64,000 nt of DNA from Mariniflexile fucanivorans (GTDB lineage: Bacteria; Bacteroidota; Bacteroidia; Flavobacteriales; Flavobacteriaceae): positions 496,001 through 560,000 of the forward strand of contig NZ_SLUP01000002.1 in NCBI RefSeq assembly GCF_004341235.1. Reading direction: 5' to 3'. Below, piece after piece: positions 9,533 through 20,448 of this stretch; position 1 is the stretch's first letter; each line of letters begins with the position of its first letter. The translations under genes and the position numbers were made by a program. Under the pieces are notes generated by a model that searched no databases, was not told where the DNA came from, and saw only the letters and a list, made by a program, of their open reading frames with translations.

Positions 9533-12500
9533 TTATTCTTTAATTATTTTCTTAGTTGTTATAATACCATTATTCTTTATGCGAACAAAATAAATACCAC
9601 TAACAAAATTGCTAATATCTATTTGTTGCTCATTATTTTCAATTTTGGTTTTAGCTAATAATTTCCCCACAACGTTATAAATTTCAACATCTGCACCTAA
9701 ACTTTTGGTTATTGTAAAGCTACCTTTTACTGGATTTGGATATATGGTTACTACATCATGTTTTAGAGCATCTACACTCAAAGGATGAGCAGCAGCATAG
9801 TCTTTTATTGCTTGAACGGAGGCAAATGTTTTAATCCATGCCACACCTACCGTGGTTGCTCCTGTATCATCAGAACAATTAAATAGCAAACGATTTATTT
9901 GTCCATCCTCTAACTCAGTTGTCGTAAAATTTGCACCAGCCATATTATAATAAAACACATTGACAGGATCCAAGTCTGGATCTGGTTCTGGATTCGCTTT
10001 GTTTTTGTACCAAGCACCAACTTTAGTACCCCCAGAGCTTGTGGTCTCAAGGAACATATACCGTCTTACCGATGGTGTTGCAGTAAACTGTATCGCTAAA
10101 TATGGAAAATTTGCTTTATTAAGACTCACTGATGAAGGCGGGTCAATAAGATCAAACCTTTTTGTGGAACTTCCATAAGTGAAGGTAAAAACTCCATCTG
10201 CCACACTACCATTACTCCAGCCCTCTGTATCTCCAACTGTTTCAAAAAGAAATTCAAATTCACCAGGCTCCAATGGTTTTTGTAAATACATTGGCAATGT
10301 GGTTTTAGCAATACCAGGGCCTTCATACATGACTTCCAATAGGCTAATAGCACTAGATGCTGTAAAGTATTCCACTTTTAATTCATAATATCCTTCATCT
10401 AAACAGATAGTTACACTTTCTTCTTGTGCATTGGTTTTTAACCCATCGTTATCAAGAATAGTAAGTCCATCTATTGTTATCCTCGAACCATCATCAGAAT
10501 TGGTGTAAAATGTGTAATTACCAGCTGTTGGGGCATGTATATAACCTTCAAACACAAATCCATAATTATTGGAACTTGTAGCTTCTGTTAAATTTATTGC
10601 TGAAATCTCTCCTGTTTTTATAGGTGTTTCCAAAGCAAAATCTGGAAGCGCAGTCCATACACCTTCATAATATTTATAATTAACTGCTTCTCTAAAATTA
10701 GTAATGGTTGTTACAGGACTTACACAAGCTAGGGTGTTAATATTTAAGGAAATATTGTTAAGCTCAAATGAATTACTAGCACCACTAAACATCACTTTTA
10801 AAGCTTGTACGCCTTTTGTTAAAGTTACATTAGTTGCAACCGTAAAATCTTTCCAATCGGTTAATCCTGTTGAATTTGGCGAACCGAAAGGAACAGTTAC
10901 ATCTGCGGTAACGTCTACACCTCCCATGTTAAATTTAATATTTCCATTCCCATTTGCTGATGCATATCTAATAGAAATATCATAGGTTCCATTTGCAGGG
11001 ACATTTACGGTATAGTTTAACCATTCCTGATCTTCTATGTTTGTGATGCAATATCCACCTTCTGAACACACTTTTACATCTACACTTTCATCTGTTCTAT
11101 AGACGCCTCCTTGATTATTTGAAGAAACATCATGATATGTTTTGTCTTGTCCATCTGTTACAAAATAGTCAAAGTTTTCTACTTCAATTTTCATAGGCAC
11201 GACGTTCATCTCATAGATTGGCACGCTATTACTATCAAAACCATTTATGGGATCTCCAGGACAACCTTCAACTCTTCCATAATTTAATGCTCCCCAGCCT
11301 GGAGAATCTGTAGGACTATCAGATTCAACTTCATACGCTCCTGTAGTGGTAATATTATAATCTCTTGTTCTTTGCGTCCAAACATATTCCGAGGCATCTA
11401 AATTCATACGGTATTTATAATGCTGCAAAGGTTGTTCCCAATATGGACGACCTATATTTTCTCCCCTACTGAGTCTAGTATTATCGGTATCATAAAATGG
11501 ACAAATTTGTTTATTGAACGTACGAGCAGTTCTGCTATACCTTTGGTAAAAATCATCTGGATTAACAGGTTCCCAAGGCGTTGATTGGTCTGGGTAAGTT
11601 TGTAAATAAGACAAATTATATCTTGCACCATATTCTAACCCTAATAAAATACGGTTATCAGCAAGACTGTATAAATCATCCCCTTGATTCCAAGCTATTT
11701 CAGCAATTTGGGCAGTTAGCGAAACACCATATAAGGCGTGAACTTGATCGCGTGCACTCTCTTGACTCTGCCCATTTTCGTATATGTAGTTGGTAATTAC
11801 CCCATCATAACCATAATCAGGCGTCGTAAATTGCTGTGTCCAATTATAGTTAATTCTATAATCGTTTTCTGAAATTATGGTCGTTGATGTTTTAGGTCCT
11901 GATTCATAAGGAAAATCATCCGTTCTATGGGTTTGTCCACTTACATAACGTACTGCTCGGTCGTAGATAATTTCATTATCTAAGAAAATTCCAATTGCTA
12001 TCATGCCTTTAAAAGCCGCTAACTCTTGGTTTCCTGCTCGACTAGGATCACCATTATAAACCCCCCAGTAAAAAGTGTGGTTACCAGCATCAATATCTGT
12101 TTGAGGAATGGTGGTATTGGAATAACCAGGGTAAACCAACATATCACTGAATTTTTGCATATCTGCTTGATCCCATCCTGCATTACTATGCTTAATTAAC
12201 TCGGCAGCGTTAACCAAAGGAGCTATATACAGACCTACGTTTAGAGGCGTACCACCAACTCTTGTTAAATTACTCCATGTATTTAGTATTTCAATGGCTT
12301 TATCAGCATGACGTTGGTCGTCTGTATACCAATACATCAAAGCATTTTGATAGGCCGCAATCATATCCGACTCGTAAACGCCCTTATTTATTGCTGGCTC
12401 TCTACTTATTTCGGTAAGGCTTGAATTTCCTTGTACAACATAATCATAACTAGAAGGCGGATCTGCTTGTAATCTAGCAAAAGAACTTGACCAAGGCTCA

Positions 12501-12679
12501 AGGCCTGCTTTAATGGCATATTTGGCACGTTCTAAATCTGACTTCTTATGATGAATTCCTGGATGTACAAACTGGGCTTGTATGGAGCCTATCATAGTAA
12601 ATAAAAAGAAACCAAATAAAAATATTTTCCTTTTATTGTGAATATTTTTTGTGAAATAATTAGTAATGTTTTTTTCCAT
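9533..12679 (-). CDS. Secreted alginate-lyase-family modular enzyme (lyase-CBM6-PA14-module-T9SS)
   Basis: The 1048-residue protein has a long signal peptide (to about QAQ, residue 36). A lyase domain (about 40-400) of the (alpha/alpha)-toroid Alginate_lyase type (PF05426-like) follows. Its hallmarks are N200-H201 in AGNHTFYWG and the GQSQESARDQVHALYG segment, typical of catalytic Asn/His residues in this superfamily. Next come a CBM6-like domain (about 496-650, starting KIEVENFDYF), a PA14-like domain (about 655-800), a module shared with the 8315-9148 protein (about 806-966) and a T9SS sorting domain ending TTKKIIKE. It would beta-eliminate a uronic-acid-containing polysaccharide outside the cell and feed the GH88. 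The family covers alginate, glucuronan and heparin-type substrates, so the substrate is open. It is the first gene after its HTCS. Confidence 0.8.
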   Translation of the reverse strand: MEKNITNYFTKNIHNKRKIFLFGFFLFTMIGSIQAQFVHPGIHHKKSDLERAKYAIKAGLEPWSSSFARLQADPPSSYDYVVQGNSSLTEISREPAINKGVYESDMIAAYQNALMYWYTDDQRHADKAIEILNTWSNLTRVGGTPLNVGLYIAPLVNAAELIKHSNAGWDQADMQKFSDMLVYPGYSNTTIPQTDIDAGNHTFYWGVYNGDPSRAGNQELAAFKGMIAIGIFLDNEIIYDRAVRYVSGQTHRTDDFPYESGPKTSTTIISENDYRINYNWTQQFTTPDYGYDGVITNYIYENGQSQESARDQVHALYGVSLTAQIAEIAWNQGDDLYSLADNRILLGLEYGARYNLSYLQTYPDQSTPWEPVNPDDFYQRYSRTARTFNKQICPFYDTDNTRLSRGENIGRPYWEQPLQHYKYRMNLDASEYVWTQRTRDYNITTTGAYEVESDSPTDSPGWGALNYGRVEGCPGDPINGFDSNSVPIYEMNVVPMKIEVENFDYFVTDGQDKTYHDVSSNNQGGVYRTDESVDVKVCSEGGYCITNIEDQEWLNYTVNVPANGTYDISIRYASANGNGNIKFNMGGVDVTADVTVPFGSPNSTGLTDWKDFTVATNVTLTKGVQALKVMFSGASNSFELNNISLNINTLACVSPVTTITNFREAVNYKYYEGVWTALPDFALETPIKTGEISAINLTEATSSNNYGFVFEGYIHAPTAGNYTFYTNSDDGSRITIDGLTILDNDGLKTNAQEESVTICLDEGYYELKVEYFTASSAISLLEVMYEGPGIAKTTLPMYLQKPLEPGEFEFLFETVGDTEGWSNGSVADGVFTFTYGSSTKRFDLIDPPSSVSLNKANFPYLAIQFTATPSVRRYMFLETTSSGGTKVGAWYKNKANPEPDPDLDPVNVFYYNMAGANFTTTELEDGQINRLLFNCSDDTGATTVGVAWIKTFASVQAIKDYAAAHPLSVDALKHDVVTIYPNPVKGSFTITKSLGADVEIYNVVGKLLAKTKIENNEQQIDISNFVSGIYFVRIKNNGIITTKKIIKE

Positions 12680-12881
12680 TTTTATTGAATTATTTAGTTT
12701 TAGTTTTGAAAAATAAAATTACATCTATCTACAAAAAAGTAACAGAAACTATAATTCAAAACATCAAACTTATAGTCCATTTTATAATAAAAATGAAGTT
12801 TCTAGTTTTTTATAAAAAAATAACTGGATGAATTTGGATTTAAAATAACAGTGGATTTAAACACTAAAGAAATAAAGTTCT

Positions 12882-15800
12882 CTATGACTTCCTGTGCTTT
12901 TCAACATACTCACTTGGTGTTAACCCAAATAGTTCTTTAAAGGTTTTCCCAAAATAGGTTGTAGAATTAAACCCTGTCATATATGTTATTTCCTTAATGG
13001 AATGACTGCTTTTCTCTAATAGTTCAGATGCATATTTCAACCTTATTGTTCTTATAAAATTGCTTGGGTTTTGACCCGTTAGAGTTGTTATTTTTCTGTA
13101 AAAATGAGACCTTCCAACACCTACTTGTTTCAATAGATCACCTAATTGAAAATTTTCATCGCTTATATTATCAAAAATGATTTTTGTTACTTTTTCTAAA
13201 AAAGCCTCATCCATCGAGTTTGTAGTAAATTCGCTAGAAGGAAGAATAGCTCCTAATTTCGAGAATTTTTCGCGTAATCGTTCTTTAGAATCTAGAAGAT
13301 TTTTAATTCGAGATCTAAGCAATCCTATTTTAAAAGGTTTAGGTAAATACGCATCGGCACCGTGTTCATATCCGGAAATTAAATCTTCCTCTCTGCTTCT
13401 TGCGGTTAATAGTATAATAGGGATATGGCAGGTTTCTAGTTTTGTTTTTAATAATTTACACATTTCATAACCATCAAGTTTTGGCATCATAACATCGCTA
13501 ATTATAATATCAGGAAAATGTTTTAAGGCCTTTTTCAACCCTTTTTCACCATTTTCTGCCTCTAGTATATTGTAAGTATCATCTAAATCGTCTTTCAAAT
13601 GCACCCGAAGTTCTCTATTGTCTTCTACAATGAGCACTGTATATTGCTTAGGCTCTGAAGTGTTGATTTCTTTACTTTCAATTGACAATTCTTCGTTAGA
13701 AACCAGCATATCATATTCCACTGCTTTCATAGAGTTTATTAAAAACTCATTTTTCTCATTTTCAACCTTTACTATCGCTCCTTTAATATCTATGGGTATT
13801 TTTACTATAAATTCAGTTCCTTTTTTATGCTTGCTATTTACTAAAATTTCACCTTGGTGCATTTCAACCAATCCTTTGGTAAAGTTAAGCCCTACGCCTG
13901 TACCCGATTTTGAAGCATCTAGATTGTAAAAGCGGGAAAACACTTTCTCCAACTGTTCTTTATTCATACCCCGTCCTGAATCCTTAACAACAATTTCTAC
14001 ATAATCGCTAAACTTATTCATTTTTAAATTCAAAACTTTTGGTTGGTTTGCTAAACGGGATTGAACTTTACTTATTGAGAACGTAATTTCACCACCACTG
14101 TTTGTGAATTTTATAGCATTAGATATTAGGTTTGTAATTATTTTTTCAACCTTATCATAATCAAAAACACATTCAATTTTATTGGTTGTTGCTATAAACT
14201 TATAGTCAATTTCCTTTTTTTCTGCCAGTTCTTTAAATAATAAGAAAATGGCTTTGCTGAAATTTACAATATCACCTCTCTCCAACTGCAACGGCGCCAT
14301 TCCTGCGTCCATTTTTCGATAATCCAACAGTTGATTTACTAAATGCAACAAGCGTCTTGCGCTCCTTTGGGCTGTTAATGCTGATGATTTTACCACCTCA
14401 GAATCCTTAAAATTTCCAAGAATTTTATCGAGCGGATTTAAAATAAGTGTTAATGGTGTTCTAAATTCATGCGATACGTTTATAAAAAATTCGAGCTTCA
14501 TTAAATCTAACTTGTGTTTTTGAGCTTCTTGAATTTTCTCTGTATACAAGCTCATAAAAACCCAAATTAAAACACTACCAATTATTATATAACCTAAGTA
14601 AGCCCACCATGTTTTCCAAAAAGGGGGCAATATCGTAATACCTATTGTACTAGAGCTTTGTTCACTCCATTCTTCATCAACAGATGCTTTTACTTCAAAC
14701 ACATAATCACCAGGTTGTAAATTTGAATAGTTAACGCTTCTGTTAAAACCCGCACTCACAAAATCCTCATCAACACCTCTCATTTTATATTTATATTTTA
14801 CTTGATTTGGATTGCTTAAAAAGATAGCTTCAAATTCAAATGAAATATTATTTTCATCATACTTTAACGTTACATTTTGGGTTTCAGAAATAGCTTTATT
14901 GAGAAGAACACGTCCATTTATAGAATCGCCCGATTCAATTTTCCTATTGTTTAATCTAAAACTTGAAATTTTTGGGGTAAGAAGGATTATAGAATCTAAA
15001 ACAATATTTCTTGGGTTAAAAATATTAAAGCCATTCAATCCTCCAGCGATAATACGACCATCTTTTGTTTTTTCTATAGATTTACTTTGGTATTCCGCAC
15101 CCTGTAAGCCGTCTATAATGTTGAAATTTTTAAAATGATGTGTGACTGGATCTAAAAGAGACATACCACTTTTTGTTGTTATCCAGAAATTTTTATCATC
15201 ATCTTCTTTTAAACCAAGCACTAAATCATTAGGAAGCCCATCCTTTGTAGTATAGCTTTTTATTAAATTTAAACGAGCATCTAGTTTATGCAAACCACTA
15301 TCTGCACCTAACCAAATATTGCCTAAATAATCTTCTGTTATATAATTTATACGCAACCCTTTAATTCCTTTTTCTTCTATTTCTTGAAAATGAATCTCCT
15401 TTGGTATAAATTCCTTTAATTTATTTAAATCTACAAAGTTTAAGCCCTGTGTAGTACCTATAAATAATCGGTTTTTAGAATCTACAAACAATGAGAAAAT
15501 AAAGTTACTGGCTAAATTATTTTTATTGTTAAATTGATTTTTATAATTGTGAAATTTACCTGTATTAGGATTGTAAAGACTTAATCCTTCAGTTTTTAAA
15601 CCTAACCAAACTCTATTTCCAGAGTCTTCAACACCCGTCCAAACTGAATTTTGTGCAATGGTGGTTGTATCTCTTTCACTATGCAAAAAACTATTAAATT
15701 GATTGGTTTCTGGGTTAAACCTATTTAGGCCTCCATCAAAAGTACAAATCCATATAAACCCATCTTTACTCCTAAATATATATAATATTTTATTGGAACT

Positions 15801-17078
15801 TAAAGAGTTATTGTCTTTGGGGTTATGGACAAAATGTTTAAACAACTGTTTGTTTTCATCAAATAGATCTAACCCATTATCATATACCCCTAACCAAATT
15901 CGTTGCTTTGAATCTTCCAAAATAGATTGGACTATTTCTCCATTTAACCCGTTTGGATTGTTTGGCTGGTAATAATAATGCCCAAAGGAGTTTTTAGATG
16001 TATTTAATTTGCTAACGCCTTTATTGTAACTACCAATCCAAAAAATACCATCGGTGTCTTGAAATATTTTAGTTGGTAAATTATTAGGCAAGGAAAAAGG
16101 ATCGGATGGATTATTTTCAAAATGTTGTACTAATTTTTCGAAATTTTCATCAAATAAATACAATCCAAAACCATCTATAGACACCCAAATTAATCCTTCT
16201 TTATCTTCGTAAATATCTTGAATAGGTGCTTGTTTATCTATTACTGAAACATGGTTAAACGTGTTAGTTTTTCTATTCCACAGCACTAAATTTGAAAGAT
16301 CGTTTCCAATCCAAAAATTCTCTTTACTATCTATATATACTCTTTTAGATAGATGATTTAATTCATAATCTTTCTTGTTTTCAATTAAAATTTTATCAAA
16401 ATCATCTTTCCTGCGGTTATATTTGTTAAGATATGGCCCGTTTGTGCTTATCCAAATATCATTATTTTTATCCTTCAGAATAACATTCACATTATTGTTA
16501 TCTAAAGATTTTTCATTAAGCTTATTATTTACATAATGAGAGGTTTTTAAATTTTCTAAATCAATAAATTCATCGTTTAAAATAATTTTTACAACACCGT
16601 TATTTGTACCTGCCCAAATGGTATTTGTGCCATTATTGTATAGCAATTTATTTATAACTACAACTTCGGAGCTTGTATTGGCTTTTTTAAAAATGTTAAC
16701 TCGAGAAAATTTATTGGTTTTTTTATTGAGAAAATCCAATCCTCCATTTGTTCCTATCCAAAGGTTACCATATTTATCATCAACAATTGAATTGATTCGT
16801 GCATTACTAATAGAACCTTCAATATTTGAATTTGGTCTAAAAACCTCAATATTGTAACCGTTGTACTTGTTTAAACCATCTATGGTTCCAAACCACAAAT
16901 AACCATCGTCATCTTGAAAAATATCTATACAGGTACTGCTTGAAAGTCCGTCGGCAGCATCAATATTTTCGAATTTTAAATTATTTAGTTGGGCTGTAAC
17001 TGAAAATTCTATAAGACAGAAAACAATTAAACAATACCATTTTAATTTCATTCCTATTTTTAATTTTTCAAATTTCAA
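12882..17078 (-). CDS. Hybrid two-component system regulator (HTCS)
   Basis: This 1398-residue one-protein two-component system senses a glycan fragment in the periplasm and activates the adjacent locus. In order: signal peptide (1-29, ending VTAQ), about 14 Reg_prop repeats forming two seven-bladed propellers (30-about 755), Y_Y_Y domain (about 757-822), membrane helix (about 828-850), HisKA with phospho-acceptor H870 in VSHEFRTPL, HATPase with N987 in the N box, receiver domain with D1195 in ISDVMMPKLDGY, and a C-terminal AraC-type DNA-binding domain (about 1290-1398). An internal ATG at codon 10 also gives a good signal peptide. It sits 202 bp upstream of the lyase gene and probably controls region 1; the ligand is likely an unsaturated uronate oligosaccharide (inference). 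Confidence 0.95.
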   Translation of the reverse strand: MKFEKLKIGMKLKWYCLIVFCLIEFSVTAQLNNLKFENIDAADGLSSSTCIDIFQDDDGYLWFGTIDGLNKYNGYNIEVFRPNSNIEGSISNARINSIVDDKYGNLWIGTNGGLDFLNKKTNKFSRVNIFKKANTSSEVVVINKLLYNNGTNTIWAGTNNGVVKIILNDEFIDLENLKTSHYVNNKLNEKSLDNNNVNVILKDKNNDIWISTNGPYLNKYNRRKDDFDKILIENKKDYELNHLSKRVYIDSKENFWIGNDLSNLVLWNRKTNTFNHVSVIDKQAPIQDIYEDKEGLIWVSIDGFGLYLFDENFEKLVQHFENNPSDPFSLPNNLPTKIFQDTDGIFWIGSYNKGVSKLNTSKNSFGHYYYQPNNPNGLNGEIVQSILEDSKQRIWLGVYDNGLDLFDENKQLFKHFVHNPKDNNSLSSNKILYIFRSKDGFIWICTFDGGLNRFNPETNQFNSFLHSERDTTTIAQNSVWTGVEDSGNRVWLGLKTEGLSLYNPNTGKFHNYKNQFNNKNNLASNFIFSLFVDSKNRLFIGTTQGLNFVDLNKLKEFIPKEIHFQEIEEKGIKGLRINYITEDYLGNIWLGADSGLHKLDARLNLIKSYTTKDGLPNDLVLGLKEDDDKNFWITTKSGMSLLDPVTHHFKNFNIIDGLQGAEYQSKSIEKTKDGRIIAGGLNGFNIFNPRNIVLDSIILLTPKISSFRLNNRKIESGDSINGRVLLNKAISETQNVTLKYDENNISFEFEAIFLSNPNQVKYKYKMRGVDEDFVSAGFNRSVNYSNLQPGDYVFEVKASVDEEWSEQSSSTIGITILPPFWKTWWAYLGYIIIGSVLIWVFMSLYTEKIQEAQKHKLDLMKLEFFINVSHEFRTPLTLILNPLDKILGNFKDSEVVKSSALTAQRSARRLLHLVNQLLDYRKMDAGMAPLQLERGDIVNFSKAIFLLFKELAEKKEIDYKFIATTNKIECVFDYDKVEKIITNLISNAIKFTNSGGEITFSISKVQSRLANQPKVLNLKMNKFSDYVEIVVKDSGRGMNKEQLEKVFSRFYNLDASKSGTGVGLNFTKGLVEMHQGEILVNSKHKKGTEFIVKIPIDIKGAIVKVENEKNEFLINSMKAVEYDMLVSNEELSIESKEINTSEPKQYTVLIVEDNRELRVHLKDDLDDTYNILEAENGEKGLKKALKHFPDIIISDVMMPKLDGYEMCKLLKTKLETCHIPIILLTARSREEDLISGYEHGADAYLPKPFKIGLLRSRIKNLLDSKERLREKFSKLGAILPSSEFTTNSMDEAFLEKVTKIIFDNISDENFQLGDLLKQVGVGRSHFYRKITTLTGQNPSNFIRTIRLKYASELLEKSSHSIKEITYMTGFNSTTYFGKTFKELFGLTPSEYVEKHRKS

Positions 17079-17470
17079 TTATAACTGTAGATGAAATACA
17101 AACTTAATAAAATTGTAATTAACATATTTATATTTGGTTACAGATAAAAATAAACTCAATTTCATTCTTTAAAAAATGGTTATTTAATTGGTTGGTTTTA
17201 AACTCGACACTTTCATGAAGAATAACTTTTATTGGTTTTAAACTAAAATTAATAACCTTATCAACAGATTACCCGTCGCTTAAATACAGCCCATGCGAAA
17301 AGACCAACAAAAAATGCAATTAATTTATACAACACAATAAGATTACATTTATCTTTAGACTTCAAAACACCAAATATGGTATATAAATTAACAGCGTAAT
17401 CCCGATAAATATCGGGACAATTTTAATCTGTTACCATATTTCAGGACAAGACAATAAAAACCAACCATTT
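17079..17470. promoter_or_regulatory. Divergent promoter region with a palindrome at 17400-17417
   Basis: This 392-bp gap separates the HTCS (minus) from the serine hydrolase (plus), so it must hold both promoters. At 17099-17106 the minus strand reads TAAGTTTG, which matches the Bacteroidota -7 consensus TAnnTTTG, 21 bp before the HTCS start; no clear -33 box was seen. At 17400-17417 an 8-bp perfect inverted repeat TCCCGATA-AA-TATCGGGA lies 54 bp before the plus-strand start. It may be an operator or a small dispersed repeat; the sequence alone does not decide. Confidence 0.4.
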
Positions 17471-19042
17471 ATGAGACAAATAATTTTTAAACTATTTACA
17501 AGTCTTCTTTTCACTTTATCCATAACTAATGTTTGTTATAGTCAATATTCTACTAAACAAGTTGATTCTATCATGGCATATGCTATGGACACATTTAATG
17601 TAGCAGGAGTAGCAATGGCTATAGTAAAAGATGGAAAAATAATCCATTCAAAAGGCTATGGTGTTAAATCATCTGTCAGCAAAAATTCCGTAAATGAACA
17701 TACCAATTTTGCAATTGCATCTAATAGTAAAGCTTTCACCACAGCTGCGTTGGCTATTTTAGTTGAGGAAGGCAAATTATCATGGCATGACAAGGTTAAA
17801 GATTATATTCCTGAATTTAAAATGTATAATCCGTATGTAACTGAAAACTTCAATATTCAAGATTTATTAACCCATCGCAGTGGTTTAGGTTTAGGGATTG
17901 GTGACCTCATGATTTTTCCGGATGGTTCAGATTTTACAATGGACGATTTATTACCTAGTTTTCAGCACTTTAAGCCTGTATCTGCTTTTAGAACTCAGTT
18001 CGATTACGATAATTTATTATATATAGTAGCGGGTGAAGTTATTAAGCGAGTTTCAGGCATGTCATGGGAAGATTTTATTTCAAAACGGATTTTCCAACCT
18101 CTTAATATGGATAATTCATACGCCGCATTAGACAAGATAAAAGATAAAAGTAACTTGGCAAAGCCTCATGATTCAAATTCTGGCACATTAAAAGTGTTAC
18201 CAGATTATCAAGAAATGATTAATGGTGCAGCAGGTGGTATTTATTCAAATGTTGATGATATTTCTAAATGGATGCTGATGCATTTAAATAATGGAAAGTA
18301 TGGTGATAGTCTAAAAAATCAACTATTTACTCAAGAATCACAACATGAAATGTGGAAAATACATACCGTAACCGAAGTAAATAGAAATCCGCGTTACAAC
18401 TCACATTTTGCTGGTTATGGTTTGGGTTGGGATTTGTCTGATATCAAAGGAAATATGAGTGTTTCTCACACTGGCGGGCTTCCAGGCATGTTATCAAAAA
18501 CAATTATGATTCCAGATATTAATTTAGGTATAGTCATTTTAACAAATACTAGTGATGATGGTGCAGGCATATTTGGAGCCGTATCAAATACCATTGTTGA
18601 TAGTTATTTGAGTTTAGATAATTTTGGATGGATAGACAAATATGCTACGTATTTTAAAAACAGAAAGGAAGAAGGAGATGCTATTACTAAAAAAGTGTGG
18701 GAAGTTGTTGAAAGTGTTGATGACTCTCATTTAAAATACGAGGACTATATAGGTATTTACAAAGATGCTTGGTTTGGCAATGTGGAGGTTTTTATGAAAG
18801 GGAATACATTATGGGTAAAATCTCATAAATCACCAAAACTTAATGGACCAATGTATTTTTATAAAGGAAATACATTTACAGTTAAATGGGAGTACCAAGA
18901 CATGAATGCTGATGCTTTTGCCATGTTTTCTTTAGATGAAAATGGAAAAGCTCAAAGCATAAAAATGAAAGGAATATCTCCTAATATAGATTTTAGTTTT
19001 GATTTCCATGATTTAGACTTAATAAGAGTTGATAGTAATTAA
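17471..19042 (+). CDS. Serine hydrolase, class C beta-lactamase family
   Basis: The 523-residue protein has a signal peptide (cleavage near CYSQ, residue 25) and a beta-lactamase/transpeptidase-like fold (PF00144). The catalytic SxxK is S84-N-S-K87, the second motif is YDN at 179-181, and the third is the HTGG near residue 337. The C-terminal 120 residues form a lipocalin-like DUF3471-type beta domain seen in many family members. Such proteins act as D-amino peptidases, esterases or beta-lactamases in the periplasm; the substrate cannot be told here. It is transcribed divergently from the HTCS and is probably not part of either glycan locus. Confidence 0.88.
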   Translation: MRQIIFKLFTSLLFTLSITNVCYSQYSTKQVDSIMAYAMDTFNVAGVAMAIVKDGKIIHSKGYGVKSSVSKNSVNEHTNFAIASNSKAFTTAALAILVEEGKLSWHDKVKDYIPEFKMYNPYVTENFNIQDLLTHRSGLGLGIGDLMIFPDGSDFTMDDLLPSFQHFKPVSAFRTQFDYDNLLYIVAGEVIKRVSGMSWEDFISKRIFQPLNMDNSYAALDKIKDKSNLAKPHDSNSGTLKVLPDYQEMINGAAGGIYSNVDDISKWMLMHLNNGKYGDSLKNQLFTQESQHEMWKIHTVTEVNRNPRYNSHFAGYGLGWDLSDIKGNMSVSHTGGLPGMLSKTIMIPDINLGIVILTNTSDDGAGIFGAVSNTIVDSYLSLDNFGWIDKYATYFKNRKEEGDAITKKVWEVVESVDDSHLKYEDYIGIYKDAWFGNVEVFMKGNTLWVKSHKSPKLNGPMYFYKGNTFTVKWEYQDMNADAFAMFSLDENGKAQSIKMKGISPNIDFSFDFHDLDLIRVDSN

Positions 19043-19248
19043 TAAGCTGCTAACATTGTCAATAAGTAAGACTTAAGTAGCCCGAAATTAATCAACTTAA
19101 AATTTGAATAAGTGAAATGGCATTATTGATTTATTAATTGAAGATTCATGGAAGAAAAAAAGTTTTACATCCATCATCTAAAACCTTAAAAACAGCAAAA
19201 AATTCATTAATTTTTTCAGTATTTATATATTAATTTAAAAAATATTTT

Positions 19249-20448
19249 ATGAGTAATTATTTTAAAGAATACCCGAATAGTGAGGGTTTTTTCGAAACTT
19301 ATGGCGGTGCTTTTATTCCGCCCACATTAGAAGTTGAAATGAAAAAAATAACAGATGCTTACCATACCATAAGTAAATCTCACAATTTTATACAAGAACT
19401 GCGTAGTATTCGTAAACATTATCAGGGTCGCCCAACACCTGTTTATTATTGTGCTCGTTTATCGGAAAAATACGGTGGGCGTATTTATTTAAAACGTGAA
19501 GACCTAAACCATACAGGTGCACATAAACTTAATCACTGTATGGGCGAGGCACTGCTTGCTAAACACTTAGGTAAAAAGAGGCTTATTGCAGAAACTGGTG
19601 CAGGCCAACATGGTGTAGCGTTGGCTACCGCAGCTGCTTATTTTGGCTTAGAGTGCGAAATACATATGGGCGAGGTCGATATTAAAAAAGAGCATCCAAA
19701 TGTGGTACGTATGAAAATATTAGGAGCAGAAGTTGTTCCTGTTTCACACGGCTTAAAAACCTTGAAAGAGGCTGTTGATTCGGCATTTGAATCCTACCTT
19801 AAAGATCCTGAAAACACGATTTATTGCATTGGGTCTGTGGTTGGCCCTCATCCATTTCCTATGATGGTTCGTGATTTTCAGCGTGTAGTTGGAATTGAAG
19901 CGCGTGAACAGTTTCTAGAAATGACCGGTGAATTACCTGATAATGTGGTTGCTTGTGTAGGCGGAGGAAGCAATGCCATGGGAATATTTTCAGCTTTTCT
20001 TAATGATGAAGAATGTCAGCTTTATGGAGTTGAGCCTGCTGGCCGATCTTTAAATTTGGGCGACCATGCAGCAACCATGAAATTCGGAACTCCAGGTATA
20101 ATTCATGGTTTTAAATGTTATATGTTAAAAGACGAAAAAGGAGAACCTGCACCCGTTTATTCTGTTGCTAGTGGCCTTGATTATCCAGGTGTTGGACCCG
20201 AGCATAGTATGCTTAAAGATAAAAAATCGGTTAATTACGATAGTATAAACGACAAGGAAGCAATTGATGCTTTTTACGAACTAAGTCGTTTAGAAGGTAT
20301 TATCCCTGCTCTGGAAAGCGCTCATGCAGTTGCTTATGCATTAAAGCTAGCTAAAGAGCAGCCTCAAAAATCCATATTATTAAATTTAAGTGGTAGGGGC
20401 GATAAAGATATCGACTTTATTGTAGATACTTATGGTTTGCCCGAATAA
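19249..20448 (+). CDS. trpB: Stand-alone tryptophan synthase beta chain
   Basis: TrpB condenses indole with serine using PLP. The 399-residue cytoplasmic protein has the PLP lysine K93 in HTGAHKLNH, the catalytic glutamate E115 in [13 protein letters not shown], the phosphate-binding GGGSNAMG and the C-terminal LSGRGDKD. There is no trpA or other tryptophan gene beside it. Some normally conserved positions differ: NHCMGEAL in place of the usual N-x-x-GQAL, and [13 protein letters not shown] in a stretch that usually carries a Gln. This suggests a divergent, TrpA-independent TrpB used for indole salvage, or a related serine dehydratase. Start ATG at 19249; 206 bp of AT-rich sequence separates it from the serine hydrolase. 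Confidence 0.85.
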   Translation: MSNYFKEYPNSEGFFETYGGAFIPPTLEVEMKKITDAYHTISKSHNFIQELRSIRKHYQGRPTPVYYCARLSEKYGGRIYLKREDLNHTGAHKLNHCMGEALLAKHLGKKRLIAETGAGQHGVALATAAAYFGLECEIHMGEVDIKKEHPNVVRMKILGAEVVPVSHGLKTLKEAVDSAFESYLKDPENTIYCIGSVVGPHPFPMMVRDFQRVVGIEAREQFLEMTGELPDNVVACVGGGSNAMGIFSAFLNDEECQLYGVEPAGRSLNLGDHAATMKFGTPGIIHGFKCYMLKDEKGEPAPVYSVASGLDYPGVGPEHSMLKDKKSVNYDSINDKEAIDAFYELSRLEGIIPALESAHAVAYALKLAKEQPQKSILLNLSGRGDKDIDFIVDTYGLPE

